From contig MCGT01000001.1 of assembly GCA_002104935.1 (NCBI GenBank), forward strand, positions 496,001 to 560,000: 64,000 nt of DNA. Reading direction: 5' to 3'. This DNA is from Hesseltinella vesiculosa (lineage: Eukaryota > Mucoromycota > Mucoromycetes > Mucorales > Cunninghamellaceae). The position numbers were made by a program, and so were the translations under genes. This document shows positions 36,379 to 47,166 of this stretch, in pieces (the stretch's first letter is position 1; each line of letters opens with the position of its first letter). Below the pieces are notes generated by a model. That model worked only from the letters and a program-made list of their open reading frames with translations, did not search any database and was not told the DNA's origin.

Positions 36379-37396
36379 GCTGCCGGTGAAAAGAAAAACA
36401 AGAAAAACCGTGCTCTATTTTTTTTTATTTTCAAGGATTCATTCTCCGCGTTGCCTTCGTTTTTTGATGCTTTTGTCAAGCGACAGCTGAGGAGAGCGAC
36501 AGGGATAGAGGAACAACACTGAAAGAAGCAATGGGTGACGTTGTCATATTTTGTACGGTGATGTACGACCTGGAGATATTTCCGGTTTTTGGAGTAGATC
36601 GGCCTGGAATGAATTTCGCACAATGCTATTTTTTTATCAGATCACCTGGGGGTCCCCTTTGGAAATGGACCGATTTTTCATTTTTTTTAGCTGAGGTATC
36701 GGAAGTGTCAAAACAAAATCGATAGAAAGCTGGCTGGGCGATCTTGACCAATCGACCTGATTTTTTCAGCACCATCATCATTTATGCAGTTACACGTCCT
36801 TTCAAAATATCAGATCGATCCGATCACCCAAAAGTGCTGTGAAGTAGTTGCTTCTTTTTTTTTGAAAATTGAAGGAAATGAAGTAGGGTCGAATTCAATT
36901 TCCGCAGAGCGTTGCCTTGACATGAGCAGCTCAAAAAACGTCGGTCCTCTCTCTTGGCCAAGAAGCCAGGGTATTACTTTGCTCCCTGCAGATGGCGGCG
37001 CTAAAGAGACAACCATTCACATTCTATATGGAGCCAATGACATACTTGGAAACTCGACTTGAAAAAAAAAAAAAAAACCATGCCAATGACGTACAGCGTG
37101 CTAGAATACACTTAGACTATATGCTGCAAAGGGCCGTCTGGTTTGCATTTACGCCTTTAATAGATCACAATAAAGGACCTGTTCATGATGTATGATGTTG
37201 CTGATGGATCGGTTTTTTGCCTTTCTGCGATCGATACACGTCTTCACCGCAATCAGGACGCGTGATCAAAATGGCAGCGCAGTTTGTGGGCTGAAATTTT
37301 TTTGTTGCCTTTTTTTTTTTTTTTTCCTCATTCGCTTTACTTTATTGCCTTGTCCCATTTCCCTTTTCCTTTTCCTTGTTTGCTTGTCATTCACAG
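36379..37396. other. Divergent region between COQ6 and polymerase kappa genes
   Basis: About 1 kb between two start codons. It contains a copy of repeat family R1 (36610-36870) and, next to it, conserved flanking sequence also seen beside the other copies. The polymerase side ends in a pyrimidine-rich tract and CACAG directly before the ATG, which could be a leader-intron acceptor. No gene is seen. Confidence 0.5.
36610..36870 (-). repeat. Single arm of repeat family R1 (copy b)
   Basis: Read on the minus strand, the unit runs from a long A tract, through TTCACAGCACTTTTGGGTGATCGG, GGTCAAGATCGCCCAGCCAGC and CTTCCGATACCTCAGCT, to CCAAAGGGGACCCCCAGGTG. These are the same ordered blocks as the arms at 5620-6300. 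Only one arm is clear here. Internal similarity continues toward 36930 (CTCTGCGGAAATTGAAT), as it does beside copies a and d. Confidence 0.6.
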
Positions 37397-39736
37397 ATGG
37401 ATCAAGACAATGACGATCAACTGTCCTCACAAGTAACAGAAGAAGAGGACCTATTTATGGACGATCCATCGTTTGATGAAGAAACCGAAGCGCTTGCTCA
37501 AGAAGCTGTGGCACAGCAACAGGAGAACGATGCTGACGACAACTCCACCTCTCTCCACACCCGTCTAGCTGGACCTTCTGCTTTCAAGGTAAATAGGCAT
37601 TCACCCCTTGGCATGTCCCTCATTACTGCATGCTTTCTTCAACGACCCATGTCACTCTGTTCATGTCCATGGAAACCAGGCCGGTATGGAATCTGTCGAC
37701 AAAGAATACGTCAATCGAGTTATTTTCGAAGCTTCAAAGGTATGGAAACCTTCTTTCTAAACGCATGCTGCTGATTAGCCTCTTCCGTTCATTATTTGAA
37801 TGGGACATTAGGGCTCGGCTTTTTTTGAAAACGAACGGAAACGGGACGAAGCCTTGACAAAGAGACTCGATGAAATGATTCGCCAATACGACAAAATCAA
37901 AGATATGGACCTGTCTTTCGAAACAAAGCTAGTGGACCACAAGGTATAAAAAGGAAAGAGGCTCATGGCAGCATTCTCACTTGCCTTCCTTTGCAGATAA
38001 ATGAAATGGACACGGGGCGCGATTTGACACAGTGCATCTGCCACGTGGATATGGATGCCTTTTACGCCTCAGTGGAGGAATTGGACGACCCGTCACTGAA
38101 AGAGATCCCTATGGCAGTGGGTGGCATGCACATGCTCTGTACAAGCAACTACAAAGCACGGCAGTTTGGGGTACGATCGGCCATGCCTGGCTACTTGGCT
38201 CTGAAACTCTGCCCTCAGCTCAAGATCATACCACTGCATTTCCCCAAATATCGCGCTGCATCTGCCAAGGTACGGGCCATCTTTGCCAAATATGACCCAA
38301 GCTTTCTGCCCATGAGTCTGGACGAAGCCTACTTGAACTTGACCAACTACTTGTCTACGTCTGAATTGACGCCGGAGCAGCTGGTTCAGCAGATCCGAGA
38401 CGAAATCCAGCAAGAAACACAGCTGACTGCCAGCGCTGGTAATGCCACCGAATAAGAAAGAGGTAAGGTCGTAGCCTGATCCAAATGCTTTTTTTTTTTT
38501 TTTGACTGTAGGGATTGCTGCAAACCGAATGCTCGCCAAAATCTGCAGCGACTTCAACAAGCCTAATGGTCAATACTTTTTACCCATGGAACGCGAAGCC
38601 ATTATGAAGTTCACCTCCAACCTATCCATACGCAAGGTAAGAAAGAAGAGCGCCCGGCAGAGATGGCTTATCTTTTTTTAAATCGAATGAATGTGCTAGG
38701 TGTCAGGTGTGGGACGGGTGACGGAGAGAGTCTTGCAAACGTTGGATGTCAAGACTTGTGGCGATATCCTTCATCGTCGAGCCATTTTGTACCGGCTGCT
38801 CAGCCCGATCAGCTTTCAGTTCATGCTCAAATGCTATCTTGGTCTCGGGTCAACAAATTTCAACCTGGAATCTGACCGAAAAAGTATCAGTGTTGAAAGG
38901 TAAGAAATCATTGGAAGCCTCAGAAATCAGCCATGGACTCATCTACCTTGGTACTTTCGTAGAACATTCTCGGCGTTATCAAAACCTGATGATCTCTACC
39001 GCAAGGTGGATGAACTTGCCGAGTTGCTGGCGGTAGATCTGGGTCGGAATCAGATCCAAGGCGGCAAGACCGTTGGTATCAAACTCAAGTTGACGTCCTT
39101 TGATGTACGTGTGCGTTCCAAGACATACCCAAGCTATATCAGCAAAAAAGAAGACATTGCTCGCATTGTCAAAGAAGTAAGACGAGGGCGTAAAGGAGGG
39201 AGGTGCGTGCTTGCTTAGTCTCTTCTCTTTCCTAGTTAGTCCAAAAGGAACTGCCAGTATCGATACGACTCATGGGCATCCGGCTTTCAAGCTTACCCCC
39301 CAAGGTAGATGATGATCATGGCGTGAAAAAGGTATAGCCGTCTATCGATTTTCCTTCTCTCTTCCTGCACTCACTTCTTTTTGGTCGGATGCAGTATTTT
39401 AAGAAACGGAAAAACACCGATGCCGGCGAGGAACAGCCACGCAAGATCTCCACAGTGCCATCATCCCCCGTCAGCGTCTTAACATCAACCTCCGTCACCC
39501 CTGATACCCATTTGACAGCCTCGATAGCAGCCAATGAAAATGCTCCATCCATTGTAGCTGTGACCTGTCCCATCTGCAGCCGTTCCTTGGCTCTGGACAA
39601 CCACCAATTCAACCAGCACCTTGACGAATGTCTAAACAAAGTCACTGTCAAAGCCATTTTACAACAGCAACAGCAGAACCAAAGCCCACCCCAGGACCAG
39701 ACCCAGGGCCGATCTCTCCTAGACTACTATCGGTAG
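37397..39736 (+). CDS. POLK: DNA polymerase kappa (Y-family translesion polymerase)
   Basis: Pol kappa bypasses minor-groove guanine adducts and extends mispaired ends. Exons 37397-37588, 37680-37739, 37812-37943, 37997-38438, 38512-38636, 38700-38899, 38963-39176, 39236-39331 and 39395-39736 give 600 residues. The catalytic core begins with CHVDMDAFYASVEEL (about residues 142-156) and SLDEAYLNL (about residue 235), supplying the metal-binding Asp and Asp/Glu. The helix-hairpin-helix VSGVGRVTERVLQTL and a little-finger domain follow. One Rad18-type UBZ ubiquitin-binding finger is present (CPICSRSLALDNHQFNQHLDEC, with two Cys, one His and one Cys, about residues 545-566), where animal Pol kappa has two. 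The terminal RSLLDYYR resembles a PIP-type PCNA-binding tail. The N-clasp region (about residues 65-125) is conserved, supporting kappa over DinB or eta. Confidence 0.93.
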
Positions 39737-39879
39737 AATTTTTGCCATCTTGTTCTGATTGGTCGGGACGCACGGAATTTTTGGGTTGTGCTCCAAACCC
39801 AACCCCAGCTTTTTTTTTAGGAATAAAAAAAATCTTCTCTCTCTTTCTTTTTTTTAAAAAAAAAAAAAACCTTTGAAAG

Positions 39880-40504
39880 ATGGCTGCCCCTATTCCAGTG
39901 TATGTTCTTGGAGGTGTTGCTGGATGTGGAAAAACGAGTGTTGCAGAGGCAATGCAAGACAAACTTCACTGTGAATATATCGAAGGAGATCAACTGCACC
40001 CCGCTGAAAACGTTGCAAAGATGTCTGCAGGTAAAAAAAAAGGAAGAACTTATGACAGCTGAAGATCTGACCCCACCCCCACATTTTTCCAATTTTCTTC
40101 TAGGCATCCCTTTGCAAGACGAGGATCGATGGGGCTGGTTAGAAACCATTCGCGATACAATTGCCGAAAAGACAAAAAAGCTTCAAGCGGATGGTGTGAA
40201 CGACAAGGAACATACGCTGATCGTCACTTGCTCGGGCTTGCGTAAAGTCTACCGCGATATCTTGCGCCAGGTGCCCAGCTCACTGGCCAGCGTCACCTTT
40301 GTCTATCTCAAAGGAAGCCCTGAATTGCTTTCCGAACGCATCGGTGCGCGCAAGAACCACTTTATGTCTGCCACCATGCTCCAATCCCAGTTAGACACCC
40401 TCGAAGAGCCCAACCCAGCTCAGGAACAATGCATCGTCGTTAGCATCGAGCCCCCACCAGCCACCATTGCCGAAAACGTCCTCCTGTTGGCTGGCTATGC
40501 TTAA
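39880..40504 (+). CDS. Gluconokinase (GntK/IdnK family)
   Basis: Phosphorylates D-gluconate to 6-phosphogluconate, feeding the pentose phosphate pathway. Exons 39880-40030 and 40104-40504 give 183 residues, normal for the family. The Walker A motif is GVAGCGKTS (residues 12-20), followed by EGDQLHPAENVAKMSAGIPL, the substrate-binding block, and DEDRWGWL. The later CSGLRKVYRDILR and RKNHFMSATMLQSQ are also family landmarks. The single intron has intact phase. It begins only 143 bp after the polymerase kappa stop on the same strand, so its promoter is short or overlaps the upstream 3' end. Cytosolic. Confidence 0.93.
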
Positions 40505-40920
40505 TTTTTTTTTTATGTTTATTGTCAAATAAAAAATGAAATTGGATACCTCGCATAATAAGAACTCCATCATGAGGGCGAATCTTAGGAAAGTCGGTGT
40601 TTTTTTTTTTTTTTTTTTTTTTTTTTTCTATTAAAGAAAAGCAGCGCCAGGGGCGTCTTGCATCGAGGCTACTGCTGTTTACTCGTTTTCGTTTTTTTTT
40701 TTTTCTTTTTTTTTTTCCCTACCTCTTGGTCACCGGCCATGTGTAGATCACCCAACAAACAAAATAAGAATGAGAAGAGCGTTCTATCATAAAACTAAAA
40801 AAAGAATATTGCCAAGGCTTCCTGCTGAAGAGACACCGGGCTTTGATTTTGTTTTATTTTAAAACGTTGCCTTTCAGGCCCCTTTTTTCACCCCTTTTCT
40901 ATCCATTTTTTTTTTCAACC
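40505..40920. other. Spacer with long homopolymer tracts
   Basis: About 416 bp holding the gluconokinase 3' flank (an AAATAAAAAATG-type polyadenylation region near 40528) and the leader of the next gene. A T run of about 27 nt (40600-40627) and two further T runs lie in it. Nothing else is visible. Confidence 0.5.
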
Positions 40921-42078
40921 ATGGCACTCGCGATTATCAAGGATGAAATCGATACATTTGATCATTTGGTATCCATACTGCCGCAAAGCAAACAGCAAGT
41001 ACTCGAATACCTGAAACAATTCAGAAAGCTGCTAGGGCAATGCCAGAAACGAACGGAACGCTACGAATGGACCGCGGCGGCCCTGGCTATGCAATATGAA
41101 CGACGTTATCAAGAAGATCGCATGTTCGTGGATAGGCAGTACGATCGGTTGGAAAATATCGACATTCAGCTGCGTGCTGTTGACATTAAAGCGCAGAAAA
41201 TCAATGACCAAATCAACACTTTGGATGTGGACCTGCAAGCCGCTCGTACGTATGCCCACCAACGATACCAAAAATACCAGCGCCGTCAACGCCAGCTACA
41301 TACCAACAACAAGATACCCATTGTCGGCGGCATCTTTCGACGCAAGTATGACCGTGCTCAGAACAAGAACCAGCATGCCGAGTCTACTGTTGCTGCCCTG
41401 CGGCACGACATGGATGCCCTCAAAGACGAGCGAGCTGACCTGGCTCAGGTGCAACGAAAATTTCGGCAGGACCAGCAGGATGTCAGACGGCTTCTTGAAC
41501 AACACAAGGAGCGCATGGCATCGATTCAAGACCGTATGAAGACGTGGCAAGACGGCATCCGCTATTGGCAAGAAAGCAGACACTGCCCCAACCTGCACCA
41601 ACTTATCCCTGCACTTGAAAGTTTCCTGAGACATCGCAACTCATTCAGCGACAGTCTCGATCTTGCCAATACAGCCGCCTTCTCGCCAGAGCAACAATTC
41701 AAAATCCAGACGGTTGGACAGCTTATGCATAAAGCGCTCATTGAATTTTCGCAGGCGGAAGAGCATGGTGACAAAGCCTATCCGCTCGGCCCAGTGACGT
41801 TTGACTGTATGAAATGCCTGCAGCAAATCGAAGATGGTATGCCTTCTATAGACAAGGTCAAGCACGTTGAGTTACTTTGTGATACCTGTTACAAGAACTC
41901 GCGCACGGCCATGATTATCAAGAAGAAACTTGGCTTTCTCGGGATCAATAACGCGGTCCCGACATCGTCCTCTTCATCGTCGTTGCTGACTTCCTCACCA
42001 CCATCGTCCCGCCAGTCCTCGTTTCTATTGAATCCCCCTCCTCCTCCTCCTAAAGACACACATAACATTTCGACTTAA
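40921..42078 (+). CDS. Unrecognised coiled-coil protein with paired CxxC motifs
   Basis: A single-exon gene of 385 residues whose family I do not recognise. Residues about 10-245 are rich in Gln, Arg, Lys, Asp and Glu with heptad-like spacing, so long coiled coils are likely. A short non-polar break, KIPIVGGIFRRKYDRA, lies near residue 131 in the middle. Two Cys pairs, CMKC (296-299) and CDTC (320-323), about 20 residues apart, could bind one zinc ion. The tail is poly-Ser and poly-Pro (PPPPPP). No signal peptide or membrane segment is visible. The lack of introns contrasts with most neighbours. It starts directly after a T-rich leader (TTTTTTTTTCAACC before ATG) and converges with the CCCH gene. 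Confidence 0.8.
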   Translation: MALAIIKDEIDTFDHLVSILPQSKQQVLEYLKQFRKLLGQCQKRTERYEWTAAALAMQYERRYQEDRMFVDRQYDRLENIDIQLRAVDIKAQKINDQINTLDVDLQAARTYAHQRYQKYQRRQRQLHTNNKIPIVGGIFRRKYDRAQNKNQHAESTVAALRHDMDALKDERADLAQVQRKFRQDQQDVRRLLEQHKERMASIQDRMKTWQDGIRYWQESRHCPNLHQLIPALESFLRHRNSFSDSLDLANTAAFSPEQQFKIQTVGQLMHKALIEFSQAEEHGDKAYPLGPVTFDCMKCLQQIEDGMPSIDKVKHVELLCDTCYKNSRTAMIIKKKLGFLGINNAVPTSSSSSSLLTSSPPSSRQSSFLLNPPPPPPKDTHNIST

Positions 42079-42277
42079 CCATGGCCAAATAAATGAATCA
42101 ATTTATGAAAAAGGTGATGTCTATGAATAAAATGAACTGTACGTGATACTATGGGAGCGTGGGGAGCAAAAAAAAAAAAAACAAGTGAGATCTACCATGA
42201 GGCTGGAAAAAGGGAAAGTGGTGGAACGGGATATGCACAAAGAGGAAAAAAAGAAAGGTGGCCAATGTTAGCGAGTG

Positions 42278-44037
42278 TCATGAAGGTTGCTTGTCCGCCA
42301 GAATGCTGGAGGTGTCGGCTGGCGGCTGCTTCTTTTTCTTCTTCATTTGACGGTACTTTTTGTATTGCCGGAAGTCGATATAGTCAGATGGATGTAAAAA
42401 GGTGCACTTCTTTCCAAAGGAACAGTGATCGCCATTTCTAAACGAAAAGAAAAAAAAAAAAAAGTAAGTTATCCTGGCGAAGGCTTTTTTGAGCAATGTG
42501 CCTTACCGGCAGTTCAGAAAAGGGTGGTAGTATTTGCAGTGGTTATTAGTGCAACCAGGCCAGAATTCACAACGGGATTTATACAAGGGCGTGTAAGGCT
42601 GTTGCTGTTGCTCGATCCTTTCCATGCGATTGAGGTCCTGCTTTTGTTTTCCGGGACTGGAGGTTTGAGAAGGGGCAGGAAGGGGCGAATCGTGAAGGGC
42701 GAGAGCATAGTGCTGGTAGCGTTTGCCAGTAGGAGGTCGCAGGACGGTCTTTTGCGGTTTCAAAGGAGAGGATGAGATGTCTGTGTCGCTGATGGCAATC
42801 GCCGATGCGTTAGACTGAGTGAGTGGTTCACGTTCATCGTCAGGCATGGCGACTTGTTGATGGAAGTCCTCTTGGACCAGCTCTTCCCAAGATTGACTTT
42901 CCTCACACTGTTCAGCAGATCGCTCTTCTGACAGCGGTTGTTCGATTGGGAGATCATCATGGTCGGGTAGGCACTCAAGTGACTGGGTTTGCATAGAACG
43001 TTCCTCAATAACCTGGGCTCCCGCTGCACATTCACTCTCGGTCTGGTTGTTGCGTTCAGGTGATGCTACTACACACGGCAAGCCTTGAATGGCATCAACC
43101 TCCAGCTGATCGACCGTTGGTAGCTCAACTTTGTGAGACTGGTCACTGATCGGCTGGGTTTTGGTGAGTTCCACTTGTTGCACATGGACGGAGCGGCTAA
43201 GCGTATGTAGCTCGTCGACGGGTAGCTGATCCACATGTGGCTTGTTCGCTTTCTGTGATTTCTGTAGTTCAAGAGGAGGTTCATCAGCTGTTTGTGGCTC
43301 AGTCAAGTCCTCAGCAGGCTGTTTATGTGGAAGGACGTCAGGCAGTGGCTCGGTTGGCTCTTCCACTTCGGCCGGTTTTTCCAATGGCAATAGCTCGGCG
43401 TGCGGTTCTTGAACAGACCGCGATCTGAGTGTAGGCTCATCCGCAGGCGGTTGGTCGAGGGGTTGGACGTCTTCAGGGATATTAGCAGGACGTTGGTCGA
43501 CGTGATGGGCATCCATGGCGTGAACTTCTCCAGAGAGCGGGTCGCTACTTGCTTTTAGAGGCAGGCTATGCTCCTGAGAATGATCAAGACGGGCTTGATC
43601 CAAGCATACACCGGTAGCAATGGCATTACGTGTGATGGTCTTTGTGCTTATAGCTAACGATGGTTCAGGTGGGACATTATCGCCAAGAGAAGCAGCATCC
43701 ATGTTTTGGGGGGATGGGAGAGATTCAATCGCTTTTGATTTGGGCTGCGGTTGATCGTCAGGTGTCAGAGGCTCGTGCTGGTCATGCAAAGATGGATTGG
43801 ATGGATCGGCATGTACAGAGAGCAAGGCATCTTTTTTGGATGACACTGACTCAGGTTTCACTGTGGAAGACAGGGTGCAAACATGAAAAAGACGTGAATG
43901 AGAGAAGGAATGAGAAAGAAAAAAAGGATCTTACCAGGACTATTTGAGAACAATAAATAATAGATGGTAAATGGAATCAAGGTGATCAAGAAGAGCCAAT
44001 CGGATAAGCTAACTAAAGCATCCGTTAGATTGCCCAT
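42278..44037 (-). CDS. Predicted membrane-anchored protein with tandem Nab2/ZC3H14-type CCCH zinc fingers
   Basis: Exons 44037-43935, 43860-42507 and 42437-42278 give 538 residues with intact phase. The N-terminal 34 residues contain one hydrophobic segment (about 12-31, SDWLFLITLIPFTIYYLLF). A long acidic, Gln/Pro/Glu-rich, probably disordered middle follows, with many imperfect repeats around QPxADE and HVDQLPVDE motifs. Near the C-terminus are two adjacent fingers, C-x5-C-x4-C-x3-H (CEFWPGCTNNHCKYYH) and C-x5-C-x5-C-x3-H (CRNGDHCSFGKKCTFLH). This matches the polyadenosine-RNA-binding fingers of Nab2 and ZC3H14. A Lys-rich tail follows. Function is inferred only: tethering of RNA at a membrane. 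The first exon is the least certain part. Divergent from RPS23 with 169 bp between start codons. Confidence 0.75.
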
Positions 44038-44206
44038 AGTCACTTGGCTATTGAAAAGAGAGAAGGAAGGAAAGAAGAAAAAAAAAAAAAAAAAAGGAGG
44101 GACTTGAAAATGGCAGACGGGGGGTGGAATGGATGAAAAGGGACACCGCCAGCTATTTTTTTTTTCTGTTTCTTTTTCCTTCTCTTTTTTTTGATTATCT
44201 TTCAAT
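44038..44206. promoter_or_regulatory. Shared divergent promoter of the CCCH gene and RPS23
   Basis: The two start codons are only 169 bp apart and face away from each other. The RPS23 side is a long pyrimidine tract (CTGTTTCTTTTTCCTTC type), as expected for a ribosomal protein leader. The other side is purine-rich. No TATA box is visible. Confidence 0.5.
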
Positions 44207-44887
44207 ATGGGTAGGTGAACGATTACAACCATCAATGACGACGAGCATGAGAATGATGAAATAGACGATTAGATTGAAAAAAAAAGAAGAGAAATGGATG
44301 GATGGATGGGATGGATGGATGAACTACAACAAAATGAACGGCGGTCGCCAGCACAGTTGGACATGCGCATACTGACGTTGACGTCTTCTTATTTTTTCGT
44401 GGCATGTAGGTCAACCTTCTGGTTTGAATGCCGCTCGCAAGTTGCGCAACCATCGTCGTGAACAACGATGGGCTGACAAGCAATACAAGAAGCGTGCTTT
44501 GGGCACTGCTTACCGCTCCAACCCCTTCGGTGGTGCTTCCCATGCCAAGGGTATTGTCCTTGAAAAGATGTAGGTGGCAATGAGGGACAGAAACATGGCG
44601 TATTTAACCTTTTCCATAGTGGTGTCGAAGCCAAGCAACCTAACTCTGCCATTCGTAAGTGTGTCCGTGTTCAATTGATCAAGAACGGCAAGAAGGTCAC
44701 TGCTTTCGTTCCCAACGATGGTTGTTTGAACTATGTCGATGAAAACGACGAAGTCTTGATTGCCGGTTTCGGTCGCAAGGGCCGTGCTATTGGTGATATT
44801 CCTGGTGTCCGTTTCAAGGTTGTCAAGGTCGCTGGTGTCTCCCTCTTGGCCTTGTACAAGGAAAAGAAGGAAAAGCCTAGATCATAA
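44207..44887 (+). CDS. RPS23: 40S ribosomal protein S23 (uS12)
   Basis: uS12 lies at the decoding centre of the small subunit. Exons 44207-44210, 44410-44569 and 44620-44887 give 143 residues, exactly the usual size. The first coding exon holds only ATG and one base; the codon is completed after a 199-nt intron (a common pattern in ribosomal protein genes). The protein starts [13 protein letters not shown], then [13 protein letters not shown]. The conserved decoding loop [14 protein letters not shown] includes the proline site hydroxylated in other eukaryotes (PNSA). The end is [15 protein letters not shown] polyadenylation signal AATAAA is at about 44964. The first intron contains a GGAT microsatellite near 44296-44320. 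Confidence 0.97.
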
Positions 44888-45216
44888 ATGTCCCCCTCTC
44901 TCCTTTTTTTCTCGTTGTTCATCCCTCGCATCTCTTTCTCTTTGGATTTCAACGTTTATTACCAATAAAATAAATTGAATTAAGGGATCCATACGCTTTT
45001 CTTCATCAAAGAGGGTATCACAGAGCGAAAAAGTCGAAACCTGACATGTGGCGTGGTCTGCCTTCACCATTTGCCATTTTTGGAACCGCAGAAAATGATC
45101 ATCAAAAATATGTGGCTCCCTCTTCTCTCCTTTGTTTTTTTCCTAGGCACCGTTTTCAACATTTTTGACCTTTGTTAATCAGCTTCGCTTTTTAATCCTA
45201 ATCATCCCATCCGCCC
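44888..45216. other. Spacer between RPS23 and the DnaJ-like gene
   Basis: Contains the RPS23 3' untranslated region with AATAAA near 44964 and the leader of the DnaJ-like gene. No other feature is seen. Confidence 0.5.
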
Positions 45217-46719
45217 ATGGAGAAAGACTACTATGCTATCTTGGGTGTCCCAAAGAACGCGACGACAAAGGACATTCAACAAGCATTCCAACGTCAAGGT
45301 AAATAACCGCTCTCTTTTCGACAACACCATACCCTCCATGCTCATGTACCATAATCTTCGTTACAAATAGCCCTACGATTATACCGGGAACGATTGCAGA
45401 ACAATAATACACAACAGGCATTCGCTAATGCAGGAGAAGCTTTCGAGGTACTCAGCGACCCGGCCCGACGCAGTATCTATGATCAATTCGGTGAACGCAA
45501 ACTCAAGGACGGCTCCTGGCTGACCTACCTACCACCTGAATTTGTGAACGACCAACCAGACCATAGCACCTCGCCCAACCGCTTTGAGCCGCCCTTTCAG
45601 CCCTCCCCTCCCACAACGGTGTATCAGAACTTTTTTACTTGTTCAAAACGGACCTCAACAGCTCCCCTCCCGTCTCTTCCTCTCCCGTCTTCCTCACCAA
45701 CGGGACAACCTGTGAAAATCCTCACTCCCTCCACCTCCACACCCATCCGCATCCAGCCCACCCAAGCCGATCGCCAACCTGTACGACTCGCTGTCAATTT
45801 CGCCTCCACTTCCCCGGATTCTCCGCTGCTTGGCCCCACGGCAAATCTAGCCCCCGTCCTGAACTCTCCCCCGATCTCCTCATTGCAGCAAGACCCAGAC
45901 CAGACCTTATTTGATCCCCAGTCAACTCTGGACTCCATCGACCCGGTCCATTCCTCTCCTTCTCTTCCTCTTCGTCCTCCACTTCTTCACCGAGACTCTG
46001 GTTCCATGGTTTCTTCTCCTCCTCTTGCCTCTGCTACCGTCCGGCCCATGGACAGCGTCGTTACCTTGACCAACCTGTCCTCCTCCACCCCCGGCCTCAC
46101 TACAATTCACAGCATGAACGACACCTCTGCCATCACCGTCACCAACTCCTTGACCAGCGGCTCCCAATCCAACCCATCCTCCTCCTCCTCTTCGCGCATA
46201 TATCACAAAAAAACAATCACCGTCACTCTCGATGAGCTTTACCACCATTCTCCAAAGCAAATCACCGTCGAACGCCAATTGCGTGACGGCACCACCGCCT
46301 CCAAACGACTCCTCGTCCATGTCCGCCCGGAATGGCGATCTGGCACCAAAGTCAAATTCCCTGGCGCCGGCCATGAGCTGCCTGGTGGAGGTAGTCAAGA
46401 TCTGATTTGCCTGGTGCAAGTCTTGCCTCATCCTGTCTTCAAGCGCCATGGCGACGATCTTGAAGCAACGTTGGAGATCTCGCTACTCGAGGCTCTTATC
46501 GGCTTCCAACGCACGATCCCCCTCTTGGACCACACTGCCCTTGACATCGAGTCCAATGCCATCATCCAGCCTGGTCACCAAGTTTGCATCAAGGGCCGTG
46601 GCATGCCCATCTCCAAAACCAGCAACCATGGTGATATCATCATCCGCTACAATGTCCTCCTTCCTCAGCATCTGTCATCCGCTCAAAAAAAAACCATCAC
46701 CAAAGCTCTCCAAGACTAA
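45217..46719 (+). CDS. DnaJ-like protein (class B type) with degenerate J domain lacking HPD
   Basis: Exons 45217-45298 and 45371-46719 give 476 residues. The first 70 residues align with a J domain (DYYAILGVPKNATTKDIQQAF, then EAFEVLSDPARRSIYDQFGE). The HPD motif that stimulates Hsp70 ATPase is absent: the position reads LRLYRERLQNN. A long Ser/Thr/Pro-rich linker follows (about residues 85-305). The C-terminal 165 residues form a DnaJ C-terminal substrate-binding domain (KKTITVTLDELY, GTKVKFPGAGHE, LVQVLPHPVFKRHGDDL). Order and blocks recall DNAJB13, a sperm-flagellum relative that also has an altered HPD. It may act as a chaperone-like scaffold without Hsp70 stimulation. The splice keeps frame and does not remove an HPD codon, though a missed alternative exon is possible. 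Confidence 0.83.
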
Positions 46720-47166
46720 CCTTCCCCTCATGGACCTCCTCCTTATTTCCCCTCCCTCTAACTTTCACTAGGATAATATACCTACCTTGCTTTATCTTCT
46801 TTATTCCCACTTTGATCTGATTGCGACCTGCCTAATTTTTTCTAAGATCCCAACGTGTATTCATCGATACCCCATTGCAGATTTAATAAAAATAACCTCC
46901 CCAGGCCACATGCAAAAAGACGAATTATGAGCTATCCAATAAAGTTTGTGTGACTCCAAGGAACTTAAAGTTGCTGTTATTCACCATAAGGAGCAATGTG
47001 CCAACATGACAAAGGGGTGACGTTTGCTCAACCAGCCGTTTGATTTGCGCCTTGAATTGTGCTCCTCTGCCTACTTGCAACGGAAGAAGTAACAGGGATT
47101 GCTAAATTAGGCATAGTACCCAGATGAAACCAAACTTTTCAGAGGTGTGACAGGGAACTTTGTTCA

